DNA from: Boswellia sacra
Taxonomy: Eukaryota > Streptophyta > Magnoliopsida > Sapindales > Burseraceae
Reading direction: 5' to 3'
NCBI GenBank assembly: GCA_013180625.2
Contig: SNVD02002618.1
Coordinates: forward strand, 100,079 to 164,078
Length of the DNA stretch: 64,000 nt
Position numbers and translations under genes: made by a program. Under the pieces are notes generated by a model, which worked only from the letters and a program-made list of their open reading frames with translations, was not told the DNA's origin and made no database searches. Position 1 is the first letter of the stretch. Every line of letters starts with the position of its first letter. Below are positions 12,584 to 24,390 of the stretch, in pieces.

Positions 12584-13969
12584 TGACACATCCGAAAAAG
12601 GATTGTCTCCCAAGTATAGGAGTGTCGAAGTAATAAACCCGGTGAGACCGGGGTCGATCCATGAGGAAAGGAATTTAAGCGCTACAAACTATAAAGTAAG
12701 CAATATGATGTGGATGATTTAAAGAGATGACAAGATAATATCAACAAATATAAATAAGGAACAAGTTTATAAACAATAAATTAGAATCATACAAGAAAAA
12801 TCAACACAATAATAATGAAGGCTAAGGTTAGGGGATCCGCCCTTGATATTTCGAATAAGGATAAACAACCCATTTTAGTTATATGAATTATATTTGTTTC
12901 GTTACCAACATTTATACCACTACTTGTAAATGGGTTCAAGCATCCAATGTGCCAATCACCATATGTCTACAAGAAATCAAGGTTCCTAACTAAACTTGTG
13001 TCAGTAAGGAAGAACAATACGACATCTAGGAAGGATCCAAGCATTTGATGTGCCAATGATTGTCTACAATGGATCAAAACCTCCACCTTACGAGTGGTGT
13101 CAAGATGGATTAAGAAATTAAATATAAATCATATTGAATAAACATTATAAGATTAAGATTATTAAGCACATATTAAGGGTTAGAGAATCCTTATTCTCAT
13201 ATCAAGGGTTTCACCCTTTCACCTTAGCAAAAGAGAAATTAGAAGAACATTATAATAGAAAGAAAATAAAATGCAAGAAAAAGGAAATTCATTAATAACA
13301 TAAACACACAAAACACAATACAAGATCCTAGCCAAAGCCAAAATGTTCCAGCCAAGGCCAAGATGCCCTAATGGGTCACAAGGCACCTCTATTTATAGAT
13401 ACATCCAGGGGCAAACTTGTCAAATTACAAGGACATAATTGTCAAATATTAGTTGTAAATATCTTTGACAATTGGGATCATTAGGCACCGACTTTGACCA
13501 TCGATTTTGACATTGAAATATTGAGAATTTTAATCATATGTCTTCATGAAAATTGTAGATATTTCTCTCAGCTTTCTGGAACATATTGATTTTTGCACAA
13601 TTTGGATGCGTATTTTGAGAGATACGGTTCAAATGTTGAGGCTTGGTCAGACTGGGCTAAGACTGTAGATGGGTTCGCTTTAAGACCAATTTTGGTCCAC
13701 TAAGAGCCCGAATTTGATGATGCTTGTGAAATGCAATCTTGTAGAAAATTGAATCAGCTTTCCAAAACATTAAGATTTGCACCATTTTGATCTATAAATA
13801 GAAACTTATGCCCATTTTATCGAACCTATAATAAAACCAAAATTAAGAGGAAGTTAATTCCAAAGATGCAAAGACTACAAGTATGCTTAAGTTGAGGAAT
13901 TTAATGACACTATTAATGCAATATGATGAACCAAGCTCTTATTAAATATACATATTTAGGTGTTCATAA
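12584..13969 (-). mobile_element. Solo LTR of the Athila + element family
   Basis: Reverse-complement copy of the LTR at 54762-56155: it starts TGACACATCCGAAAA and ends near GGTGTTCATAA. A 5-bp target duplication, AAAAT, flanks it (12579-12583 and 13970-13974). When it is removed, the Tat LTR reads continuously as ...CATAAAATGAAC..., which matches the reverse of 15800-15830. It contains a reverse TATA box (13391-13398). No internal sequence remains, so it is a recombination scar. Confidence 0.88.
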
Positions 13970-14291
13970 AAAATGAACAATGCTAAGTAGAGTAAGTAAC
14001 AATACGCGATATTTCTATTTGGTATTTTTGAAGTGGAGGCTGGATCTACATACAAGCTGGTCAAAAGACTCGTACCTAACTTCCCGAACCCATCTTTGAA
14101 GGGATTAGGATAGTTTAGGTCCTGAAGCGAGGGATCAGACTACCCCCATTCATTTCTAATTGAATAATTAGGTGATGACTCCTTTCTCCAGACATGCCCA
14201 TGGCTCGTTCGTGTTTCCTTAAGTCTCGAAAGAGACTTTGACACAGTGTCGTGGTCGCAAATGCTCTGGTGGGATGAAAGCCCCGTTCACA

Positions 14292-15479
14292 GTGGCAATT
14301 TCACTGACATAAGAGAAGTTGATTTCGATAAGAATACCAAATCGTAATACCTCGTGTTGATATAATGAGTCCTTGCATCACTATACTTTTGCACATAATG
14401 AGCACGAAACTCCTAAACTAGTTGTGCGGCGTTGACATGTGAAGTCTTTGGCTCCATTCGACCCCTAGACGACTTATGTTGGTGGCACCACCATTGAGCA
14501 CGTACCATTGAATTGGTATAAAAAGAGATCAGCCTAAAGGGGCATCTCTCGAGCGAAGGAGCTCAAACTATTGGACCCTTGAGACTCAAGCCCATATATA
14601 TGACTCTAAAAATTTCTAATAGGATGAATATCCAAAACCCGTGTTGAAATGCATTTCTATGGAAGTAAATTCCCTAGGGGTGGGATTCGTGTCGTGTCGT
14701 GTCGACCCATTTAATTATTCGTGTCAAAACATGAAACCCAAACCTGACACGGTTATTAAACGTGTTACCCACGTGTTGTAATCGTGTCATATTTAATTCA
14801 AATAATTTACTTAATTGTTTAATCTAGTTATGCATAATATATTATATTCTATGTATTTAAATCAATTAAAATTATTTTTAGAATATAAATAATTGTTAGT
14901 ATAAAATATTATTTAAATCATCATAATTTATTATTTTATAAGTTAATTTATTTTATAGTATAAAAATTTTAGTTTTATAATATATATGTTGTAAGTAGGT
15001 AATAATTTATATTATTGAATGAATATACATATTAAGGATAGACAAAATATATTTAACTATTCGTGTCATTAAACGGGTTGGCGTGTTGAACACCTTCAAC
15101 CCGAACCCGACTCATTTATTAATCGTGTAGTGTATTCGTGTCGTGTTCGTGTCGTGTTCGCATGTCGTGTCACAAAGTCCCACGCCTAAAATTCCCCATG
15201 ATTAGAATAACATCAACTCGAAACCTCATGAAACCATTAACCAATGCCACATGTCAAGTAACCCATAAGAATAAATTGACAACATGTGCCATGAGTTAAG
15301 CTTATCATGATGTTTTCAAAACCATGTTATGATAATCACTAAGAATCCAACATCAACATAAATGTTAGAATTGGAGAGAGAATCTCGCATTCACACATCC
15401 CATGATGATATCTTAGGAATGAAGCCTAAAATCCTAGGAAAAGAGACTCAACCTCACGTGTGTGGGAAGACTAAGGTTG
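14292..15479 (+). other. Primer-binding site and leader of Tat element 2
   Basis: GTGGCAATTTCACTG follows the LTR directly (primer-binding site, mutated). The rest aligns with the leader of element 1 (2220-2880) and is non-coding. It holds a hAT MITE (14675-15188). At 15480 it is interrupted by a minus-strand Tat derivative and resumes at 27230. The duplicated target GGTTG lies at 15475-15479 and 27225-27229. Confidence 0.75.
14675..15188. mobile_element. hAT-type MITE (514 bp)
   Basis: The ends are imperfect inverted repeats (TAGGGGTGGGATTCGTG and TAGGCGTGGGACTTTGTG). The exact 8-bp target duplication AAATTCCC lies at 14667-14674 and 15189-15196. Subterminal GTCGTGTC repeats are dense at both ends; the centre is very AT-rich and non-coding. 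No transposase. Confidence 0.88.
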
Positions 15480-16433
15480 TGTGAATGGGGCTTTCATCCT
15501 ACCAGAGCATTTGCGACCATGACACTGTCTCAAAGCCCATTTTGAGACTTAAGGGAACACAAATGAGACATAGGCAAGTCTAGAGAAAGTAGTCGCCACC
15601 CAATTATTCAATTGGGAATGAATGGGGAAAATCCGATCCCTCGCTTAGGGACCTAAACTACCCTCATCCCTTTAGAGATGGGTTCGAAAAGTTAGGTATG
15701 AGTCTTTCAATCTGTCCGGATATAAATCCAACCTCCACTTGGAAAATACCAAATGGGAATAACTCATGTTGTTACTTAGTTCGCTTAAGTGATTCATTTT
15801 ATACACACATTATCATTTTATCTTTTTTAAGCATGTGAGGTGATTATTCAATCAATGGCAGTTGTATATTCATACAAAGAAAAAGGGAGTAGAAAAGATT
15901 ACATTTCCATCAAACATGGGGGAAGGGAAGAGGATTCCAACATTTGTTATTCAATAATAAAAATAGAACATTCCATACATTCATGTATTTGAATATTTAT
16001 TCCAAGTGATGGTCCCTCACTGTAAATGTGAGTCCATTACCTATTCAAGGTACATTCATGCATTCATAAATTAATCAAATGAAATTCGAACAAAGCCATA
16101 ATCTATAATCATGGCATTCTGGCCTAGATTTGATAAATTTTATCGTGGTATTTTACCTATTTCTATTCTAGCATAATTCATATCAATTTATTAAGAATAA
16201 TGGCATTTCTAGCCTAAACATGGCATTTCTAGCCTAATCATGGTAATCATAGCATATTATAGCCTAATTCAAGCAATTAACATCAATCATAACATTCAAG
16301 GGTAAAATGGTAATTCTACATATTCTATGCTATTTTCTAGCATTCATCAAAGCAAGTAAGTTTTTCTTGCATGATTCTAATCATGTGCTCTTTAGCATAA
16401 TTCTCGACATGTTTTCCTAATCATGATTCTGTT
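15480..16433 (-). repeat. 3' LTR part of the minus-strand Tat derivative
   Basis: Reverse complement of the last ~950 bases of the Tat LTR, from the terminus TGTGAATGGGGCTTTCATCC to the GGCTAGAAATGCCATG repeats and the AGAATCATGATTAGG block. It breaks off abruptly at about 16433 where LINE-like sequence begins. The U3 half is absent. Confidence 0.8.
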
Positions 16434-16769
16434 TTGTGGCCTGGTTGATAAACCGACTCGAGTTAATTGTGTTGATTTGTTGAGGCTTGATTGGTTTCAT
16501 TTTGGATAGTTTAGTGCTTCAGATTGGTTTTTTTTGGATTTGTTATTGATCTTGTGGATTTGGTTGGCTTTGCAATCCTACCTTTGGTTGAATTGACTAT
16601 TTTTAAGATATTTGGTTTTGGAGTTTGATCTCGATTGAGTGCTTTGGTTGATTTGATTGTTGGTTGGATATTTGGAGTTTTGGAGTTGATTTGGGTTGAT
16701 TGCTACGGGTTGGAGTTTTCCCACTTTTTCCAACACAAATTTCCTAGCCTGCACAACACCATCCCTACC

Positions 16770-18136
16770 ATGGCCACCTCTGCTCCTAACAAACATAACC
16801 AGCCCCAACGCCCACCTCACACCGCTTAAACACACCCACCTACTCGAAACACCACCCACACACAACCCTTCCCCAAACCACCCGGTTCTTGGGCTGATAG
16901 GGTTCGGGTTACTGAGGCCAGCACTAGATTTTCTCTTGACTCGATAGCCCAGAAGGACCTGGGTTCGATTCTTGAGCTCCCTGATGATTTGGTTGATGAT
17001 GCTGGGGCTGTTTTGTTGCGTTGTATTGTGGGATTTTTTCCAGGTTATACTATGTATTTCCATGCTGCACGTTCCATTGCCATGCGTGCATGGAAATCTA
17101 GTGGTTTAGAGGATGTCCGCTCTACTAGGACAGGTTTCTTGATATTCAGATTTAGAACTGTAGAGGAGGTTCATGATATTTTAGAGCGAGGGCCTTGGAT
17201 GTTTGGTGGGAAGCACATCATTCTCCAACAGTGGAATCCTTATTTCTCTTTTGACCAGAGTAGGATTTCCAGGATCCTAGTCTGGGTTCGGTTACATGAA
17301 CTACCGTTTCTATTGTGGTCAGCCAGAGCACTCAGTGCTATTTCTAGTATGGTTGGTCGACCATTATCATGTGACAGGATGACTTCTGAGCAGACTAGGT
17401 TATCCTATGCTAGGGTTTGTGTTGAGATAGATGTAGAACATTCTTCAGTTCAAGACTTTGAGATCTAGTGTAAGTTATCTTCTAAGCCTATCAAGATTAG
17501 AGTAGAATATGAATGGAAACCGAAGCGCTGTTCCAAGTGTTGTTTATTTGGCCATACTTGTCTTGTGCCTGTTGTGCTTTCTTCTTCTAGAGAGGCTGAG
17601 GCGCCAGATACTACTACAGCCCCTATCTTACGAGACAATGGGAAGACGGATGACCCTGCTATTGCAATAGTAGAGGCTGATCAGGATCTAATTATTGCTG
17701 CAGATGTAACCCTAGTTCTACAAGACAATGGTAAAGGTATTGCTACAGAATCCACACTAGCCGGACCTCTTGCTCCACTGACTTCAAATCTAGTAAATAC
17801 AGAGACGGATTCAATTGATAGGATCTTTGCTGAGATAGGTCAGGTTACTATTTTGAGTCTGCTTCTGATTTTGATTCACTATCTCCTATTGAGGATCACC
17901 AGGATCAGATATTGAAGTGCTCTTTTAGCTATATAGCTGCTTTGCCTGATTCTTCAGGGATTGCCCCTCCAGAGGGGTTTGTTGCTCCGGATCCTCCAAA
18001 ATCGACTGTGACGCCTTTGGATAGTCGACCACTTGCCACTGTTACAAAATCCATTGTTACTCATCCTGTTGGAAAGGTTAACAAAGTTCAGATTAAAAAG
18101 GGTAGTAATGGAGTTAAAGGGGGTACGCGCCTGTGA
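16770..18136 (+). pseudogene. LINE ORF1 (DUF4283 gag-like protein)
   Basis: Nucleic-acid-binding ORF1 protein of plant L1-type elements. Start ATG at 16770 (MATSAPNKHNQPQRPP), then an in-frame TAA at 16827, then SWADRVRVTEAS and a DUF4283 domain (about 16910-17470; WNPYFSFDQSRIS, LVWVRLHELPF). A TAG at 17466 precedes KIRVEYEWKPKRCSKC and a damaged CCHC zinc knuckle near 17530-17560. A frameshift near 17840 leads into a Pro/Thr/Ser-rich tail ending at 18136. Two stops and one frameshift make it non-functional. Confidence 0.8.
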
Positions 18137-18180
18137 TGATTTTCTTTATTGAGTTTTGAGTTTTTTTTTTCCAGTTTCCT

Positions 18181-18669
18181 ATGATAGGAAGTTGGAATAT
18201 TAGAGGCCTTAATGGCTTCTCTAAGCAGCGAGCAGTTAGAAACTGGATTTCTAGGTATTCTTTAGGTTTGATTGGTCTCTTAGAAACTAAGGTTGATCAG
18301 CAGCGCCTTACTTTAGTTGTTTCGGATATTTGTCCTTCCTGGAAGTTCTTATCCAATGCCACTGAGTTAATTGCTTGTAAAGTTTTGGTGTGTTGGGATC
18401 CTACTTTGTATAGTTTGAGTGGTTTGCAGCTTTCTCCGCAGTGGATAGTTTGTCGGGCTACCGGATTATCAGATAGGGTTTCTTTTGGTTTGATCTTCGT
18501 TTATGGTTCTAATGCTTCAGGTGTTCGTCGACAGTTGTGGGATTTTCTCAGAGCTCAGTCCATGAGGTTTGGTGACGAAGAATTGTGGGTTTTTGAAGAT
18601 TCTGAGGTGGTTGCCATTTTTAGGGTCTCAAGTCTACAAGATTTTCTCAAAGCGGAGAAAGAACAGTAA
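18181..18669 (+). pseudogene. LINE ORF2, endonuclease fragment
   Basis: N-terminal apurinic-type endonuclease (EEP family) of LINE ORF2, which nicks target DNA for target-primed reverse transcription. It starts at 18181, 44 bp after ORF1. Visible catalytic blocks: SWNIRGLN (Asn), LIGLLETKV (Glu) and WIVCRATG...FGLIFVYGSN. The GDFN block expected near 18595 is altered to EDSEVVAIF. Ends at a stop at 18669 before any RT domain; about 160 residues of a protein normally over 1000. Confidence 0.8.
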
Positions 18670-19457
18670 GACGAGAGAGAAAGTGTCAAAACTGTTGTTG
18701 GAGTATGGTATGAACAGGAAATACCCTAACTGATTTCGTAATACACTTGGCTTAATTTTTAAATTCCCACAAAACTTTATTTTAAAACCCTTTCTAAAAC
18801 CGCTTAATAACTGTCATTAATGAATAAAAATTCAAAATTTGATTTCCATTAGAATAAGGAATTCTAATAGAGTTAGGATTCCCGCCACTGAAACTTCTCC
18901 CCCTCAATTCAATACAACTGACATGACATTTTGACACATAGACGCACAAGAAAAGTCAAATTTCGGATTGGCACAAAGAGCATCATATGATTACGAAAAA
19001 CATAACGAAAAACCGTTAAATTTAACATAACAACAATATCTCAACATCATATGAATCATTCTAAGACAACATATTTCAGAGCTATTTATTACTTTCACAT
19101 GAAAGCTATTTTTCATTTTTCTTTTCAATTGATTGAGATATCAAAAATATTATTTTGACATATTATGAATTAATCACATTGGATTATGGATATAGTAGCT
19201 TTCACACAATATAGAGGTAGCCCTTTTCATTTGAGCGGGTGACCTCAACATATTTCTTAGATATCTTGAGGTTACTCTCAATGATGACTTTCACACATCA
19301 TATATTGGTAGCCCTCTCTATATTTTTTTTATTTTAAATCAGTGTCTTATCATTCACACAATTTTTTATATTATAGCTCGCACATGCTAAATTAGAAGAA
19401 AACTTATGATATTACAGATATAATTATCATAACAGCAAGCAGTATTTATTCAGATAA
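18670..19457. other. Junction and 3' region of the copia element
   Basis: Non-coding. CTTCTCCCCCTCAATT near 18893-18908 is, on the minus strand, a polypurine tract as found just before a copia 3' LTR. A pair of direct repeats (CTTTCACACA...GGTAGCCC at about 19200 and 19286) surrounds a short inverted repeat (TGACCTCAA / TTGAGGTTA). The stretch left of the polypurine tract does not look like the LTR at 24391-25240. Confidence 0.4.
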
Positions 19458-22400
19458 CTAACAGATGCCTAAGGCCTTTCCTAGATTCTCAAATCTTGTT
19501 GTCTCTAATGCCTTAGTGTACAAGTCAGTCAATTGTTTATCAGTGGAGATGTGTTCAATGTGTATCACCTTAGACTCTACAAGTTCCCTTATAAAATGAT
19601 ATCTTATGTCAATGTGTTTTGTTCTAGAATGCTGAATAGGATTTTTGGAAATATTTATAACATTAGTATTATCACAAAACACAGTTATAGATTTCTATTC
19701 AATACAATAATCACTAAACATTTGCTTCATCCATCGTAGTTGTATGCAACAACTTCCTGCTGCTATGTACTCAGCTTTAGTAGTAGACAAAGAAATAGAA
19801 TTTTGCTTTTTACTGTGCCAAGAAACTAAGTTAGTACCAAGGTAAAAACACCCTCATATGTGCTTTTTCTGTCATCTGCATTTCCTGCCCATTCATCATC
19901 ACTAAACCCTGCAAGATAATCATTTATATCTTTAGAAAACATATACCATAATCATGTGTTCCATATACATACCTGATGATTCTCTTAGCTGCTGCCAGTT
20001 ATGATTCTTTGGGATTTGCTTGAAATCTTGTAGAAAGTCCCACACTAAAGCACAAATCTGGTCTACTTGTTGTAAGGTATAACAGGCTGCCAATAATGCT
20101 TCTGTACAAACTTGCATCAATATCTTTTCGTGCATTGTCTTTTGAAAGTTTAAGGTTAGTACTGATAGGAGTTTTTGTTGGTTTTGAATTCTCAAGCCCA
20201 AATTTTCTTTACAAGATTTTTAGCACATTTTGATTGAGATATGAATATCTCATCATTCATTTACTTAACCTACAATCCAAGAAAGAAATTTAATTCTCTT
20301 ACAATGCTCATCTTAAACTCTTCTTGCATCAACTTAACAAACTTATTAGTTTTACTTTTGTTAGTTGATCCGAAAAAAATGTCATCAACATATATTTGAG
20401 CAATAATAAAATAGTTTGATGCATGTTTGATAAACAAGGTCTTATCATTGTTGCCTCTTTTATAACCTCTATTGATTAAAAAATTTGTCAACCTTTTATA
20501 CCAAGCTCTAGGAGCCTGTTTCAATCCATAAAAAGCTTTATGCAATCTGTACACAAAATCAGGATATTTAGGATCTTCAAAACCCTTAGGCTATTCAACA
20601 AAAACCTCTTCATTGAGATAGCCATTTAAAAATGCTGTTTTAACATCCATTTGGTACATCTTAAAATCAAGCAAACAAACAATTACAAGTAGTAATCTGA
20701 TTGAATTAAGTCCAACTATTAGTGCAAAGGTTTCATCAAAGTCTATGCCTTCTACATGAGTGTAACCTTGTGCTACTAGCCTAGCCTTGTTTCTTACTAC
20801 TTGACCACTTTCATTAGTTTTATTTTTGAATATCTATTTAGTTCCAATGACATTTGCATTTTTTGGCCGAGAAACTAATTCCCATACTTCATTTCTTTTA
20901 AACTGATTAAGTTCAGCTAGCATTGCCTGAATCCAAACATCTTCTTTTAAAGCTTCTTTCACATTTTTTGGTTCAACTAATGAAACATAACATGCAAACC
21001 TTACCTAATTTCTTACCTTGCTCCTGGTTTTCATCATGCCATCTAGTGTTCCAATGACAGAGCTGGTTGGATGTGCCTTCTGAATCCAAGTGGGTGGATC
21101 TTTCCTTTCATCTTCTTTTCTGATTGAATCTTTGTTTAGATATGAGTTGTCAGTTGTCATTCTTGTGTCTGATGTAACAATAGTTGTTTCATCTTTCATA
21201 ACTAAATCATCTTTATTACTATTGTTGTTAGAATCTGATATTTTTTGTATCTTCTATGAAGCTGGTTATGCTTTCCTCTTATGAGTATTCTGCATAATCA
21301 TCAAGATCATCAAAGACTATGTTTGCAGATTCCATGATTGCCTCAGTTCGAAAATTGTAAACCTGAAATGTTTTTCTATTTTGTGCATGTCCCACAAAAA
21401 CTCCTTCATCACTTCTTGGATCTAATTTTTCTAACAGCTCTCTGTCATTTAAGATGTAACACCTGCATCTAAAAACATGAAAATATTTCAAATTAGGTTT
21501 TCTACCTTTCAAAATTTCATAAGGTGTCTGGTTAGTGCCAGGTCTTAGAAAAACTCTATTTGAAATATAATAAGCAGTACTTATTGCTTCAGCCCATAGC
21601 CTTTTGGTCAACTTCTTGCGATTGAACATCACTTTAGTCATCTCTTGAAGAGTTCTATTCTTCCTTTCCCACAATGCCATTTTGTTTAGGGGTTTTGAGA
21701 GCTGAAAATTCATGATCAATACCATGATATTTGCAAAAATCAGTATAGCTAACATTTTCAAACTCCTTGCCATGATCACTATTTATTCTTACTATCCTGC
21801 CAATGTTCCTATTTTGCTCATTTTCAAGCTTAACACAATGATTCCTGAAAGCTTCAAAAGTGTCAGATTTTTCTTTAATAAAATCAATCCAAGTATATCT
21901 AGAAAAGTCATCAACACAAACAAATATGTATCTCTTACCTGTAATGCTTTCAATTTACATAGGACCCATAAGATCCATGTGAAGTAAATCAAGTATCTTG
22001 GATGTGGTAAGATGTGGATTGGCTTTGTGTGAGCTTCTAATTTGTTTTCCCATTTGACATGGTCCACAAATTTCATTTATATTGTCATCAAATTTAGGAA
22101 CTCCTTTTACAGCACGTAACTTAGTCAATCTAACCAAGTCTTTGTAATTTAAGTGTACTAATTTTTGATGCCACAATTCCAAATATGAAATCTTAGCTTG
22201 CAATGCAATTTTTACCAAATAGCAATTATCTGAAGATCTATTTCCTTCTAAAATGCATTTGCCAAAATTGTCATTAAAATACATTTGTTTTGTATGAAAT
22301 TAACAATATACTTGTCATCACATATCTGACTAATACTAATTAGATTAGCTTTCAAACCTTCAACTAGCAAGACATTTTGGAATTTAGGTGGGCCTTTGAC

Positions 22401-22540
22401 ATTCAAAGTGCCTTTGCCAATGATCTTACTCTTTTCTCCATCTCCATAAGTGACATTTCCTTCCCTGCATACTTTAAAATTTTTTAAAAACTATTTATTT
22501 CTAGTCATATGCCTGGAAAAGCCACTGTCAAAATACCCCA
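19458..22540 (-). pseudogene. pol: Copia pol: protease, integrase, RT, RNase H
   Basis: The protease tail near 22500-22530 shows a DSGFSRHM-type active site. The integrase pre-domain (22284-21955) has WHQKLVHLNYKDL and CGPCQMGKQ, the HHCC zinc site. The integrase core (about 22000-21600) includes SDHGKEFEN and KTPKQNGI-VERKNRT, frameshifted at 21680. The RT C-terminal part (20554-20270) has FYGLKQAPRAWY and YVDDIFFGST. RNase H (20200-19458) has NISKNPIQHSRTKHIDIR and ends at a TAG. At least six frame breaks. No function is expected. Confidence 0.8.
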
Positions 22541-22557
22541 AATCGTTAGAAGATTGT

Positions 22558-24328
22558 TTAAGAGCAGTAAGAGTAACTTGCATACTGTCTTCTCTTTCTT
22601 AACCCACTGCAGTTGTGATTTGATAATAGTTTGAACCTTTTTGATCTTTTATGCAAGAGATTCAACAATTTAAAGCATCTAGGCCTAATGTATCCCTTTT
22701 TACCACAAAAATAACAAATTGGAATGAATTTTCTTATCTTGTCAGGACTGGATTTGAAAGAACTCAAAGGAGAAACAAATGTTTCATTGCTTTTTGAACT
22801 AGGACTTGACCTTATTAAGTTAGGTTTAGAATTTTTACCTGATGTTGAAGCTTTTACAAACACTATTTTTGATGAAGATGCAACATTACCTTCTGTGTAT
22901 CCCAATCCTTGTTTGTTGGATTTGTCTCTTCCAAGACTCAAGACCTGATCAAGTTTAGTTGACACGATTCTGAGTTGATCAACACATCTTTTGCTCTCAA
23001 TCAGCTCTGTTGTGATTTTCTCAATAGGTATTGTTTTGTCTGTTAAAGCAACTCCAATTCCATGATACGGTTTTCAGCATAAGATTTTTCACATTTCAGC
23101 ACTTTTATCTCCTTCTTTGAGGTTTTGATTTCTTCCCTCTGATTCAGCCATTCACCATAGAGTGCATTATAAGTCTCTTGTAACTCTTCACAGTATTCTA
23201 GACCATCTTCTTCATCTGAATGGTCAACATTGGTTCTGCAGTGTTCTGTTATGTCAGTCATAACAACTTTCCCTTTATCAGCTACTGATGCTGTGAAAGC
23301 AACAAAATTTCTCATGCATTCTTCATCATCTGAATCAGATTCTGATTTATCACTCCAAGTAGCTGTCAAGCCTTTGTTTTTCTTCTTGAGATTAGCACAT
23401 TCAGATTGAATATGCCCATACCTGAACATTCATAACACTGAATCTGTACTTTCTTCAATTTCTTCTTGTCATTCTCCTTGTTGAATTTCCTAAACTTGTC
23501 TTCATTTGAGTTTGATGGCTTTCCTTGATTCTTTTTCTTGAAATTATTTTTCATGAACTTGACATAATTTTTCGTTAGAAAAGCAATCTGTTTAGAATAA
23601 GTTTCATCAAGTTCATCATTACTCTCATCATAAAATTTTTCAGTTTTAATATTGAATGCAATGCTTTTTCCTTTTTGCTTCCTAGTACTCTAATAAATTT
23701 TAAAGTTTTGGAGAATGCCAATCAATTCATCAACCCTCATCTCATTAGTGTTTTTAACTTCCTCAATTGCTGAAATTTTAGGTTGAAAATTATCTAGAAC
23801 AGATATGATAATTTTGCTAACAATTTCTGCATCAGTGAAAGTGTTGCCAAGCATGTATATAGAATTTGTGATGTGACATATCTTAGAGTGAAACTCAGAA
23901 ATTGACTCATCTTCATGCATTATCAAATTTTCAAATTGAGAATTCAGTCTCATCAATTTATATCTTTTAACAGATGTGGTACCTTCATGTTTTACCTCAA
24001 ATATGTCCCAAGCTTCTTTGGCCATTTTGTACCTAGTAATCTGTCCAAAATTGTTTAAGTCCACTACAGCAAAAATTGCATTAAGAGCCTTTGAGTTCCA
24101 ACTTGAACGTCGGTATTCTTCATCAGTTCATTCCTCCTCAGGTTTGGGTTTAGCATCACCGAAAGCATTCAACTTTATTGGCAGTGTCCATCCTTTAAGC
24201 ACACTAGTCTATGCCCTATCATCAAGAGATTTGATGTACATCATCATTCTTACATTCCAATATGGATAATTACCATTATCAAGAATAGGTGGTTATGTTC
24301 TGGATCCTCCATTGCTAATAAACTCCAT
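22558..24328 (-). pseudogene. gag: Copia gag
   Basis: Starts at 24328 (MEFISNGGSRT, stop, then PPILDNGNYPYWNVRMMMYI), the typical copia gag N-terminus. The capsid-like domain continues to about 23690 (RYKLMRLNSQFENLIM, DESISEFHSKI). A zinc knuckle near 23400-23450 (CYECSGMG-HIQSEC) is split by a frameshift, followed by a coiled, acidic region to 23043. A second knuckle, CYFCGKKGYIRPRC with Tyr replacing the zinc-binding His, lies near 22700. Several stops. Confidence 0.75.
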
Positions 24329-24390
24329 GCTTCTAGATCAACATGATTGTTTCTTCACTTGTCTATCAGTGAACCTGCTCTGAAACAAAT

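Larger units (their letters stand above)
11039..14291 (+). repeat. Tat LTR shared by elements 1 and 2 (with solo LTR inside)
   Basis: Starts TATAGACACTAGAT (first TG mutated to TA) and ends CCCCGTTCACA, aligning with 253-2201 over its whole length except for an inserted solo LTR at 12584-13969. It is followed directly by a primer-binding site and leader, so it acts as the 5' LTR of element 2. It is also preceded by the 3' region of element 1, so it doubles as that element's 3' LTR. Confidence 0.75.
16434..18669 (+). mobile_element. L1-type LINE, 5' part only
   Basis: Contains a 5' UTR-like stretch, ORF1 (DUF4283 plus zinc knuckle) and the N-terminal endonuclease of ORF2. Reverse transcriptase and a poly(A) end are missing; the sequence stops near 18669. 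Loss of the 3' end is opposite to the usual 5' truncation of LINEs, so the break is probably a later rearrangement linked to the adjoining copia element. Confidence 0.8.

Noticed and set aside
16578..17063. 161-codon minus-strand ORF over the LINE 5' region
   Set aside because: It overlaps the DUF4283 ORF1 on the opposite strand, and its Asn/Gln/Ser-rich composition mirrors the TTGGTTGATT-type leader; no domain is visible.
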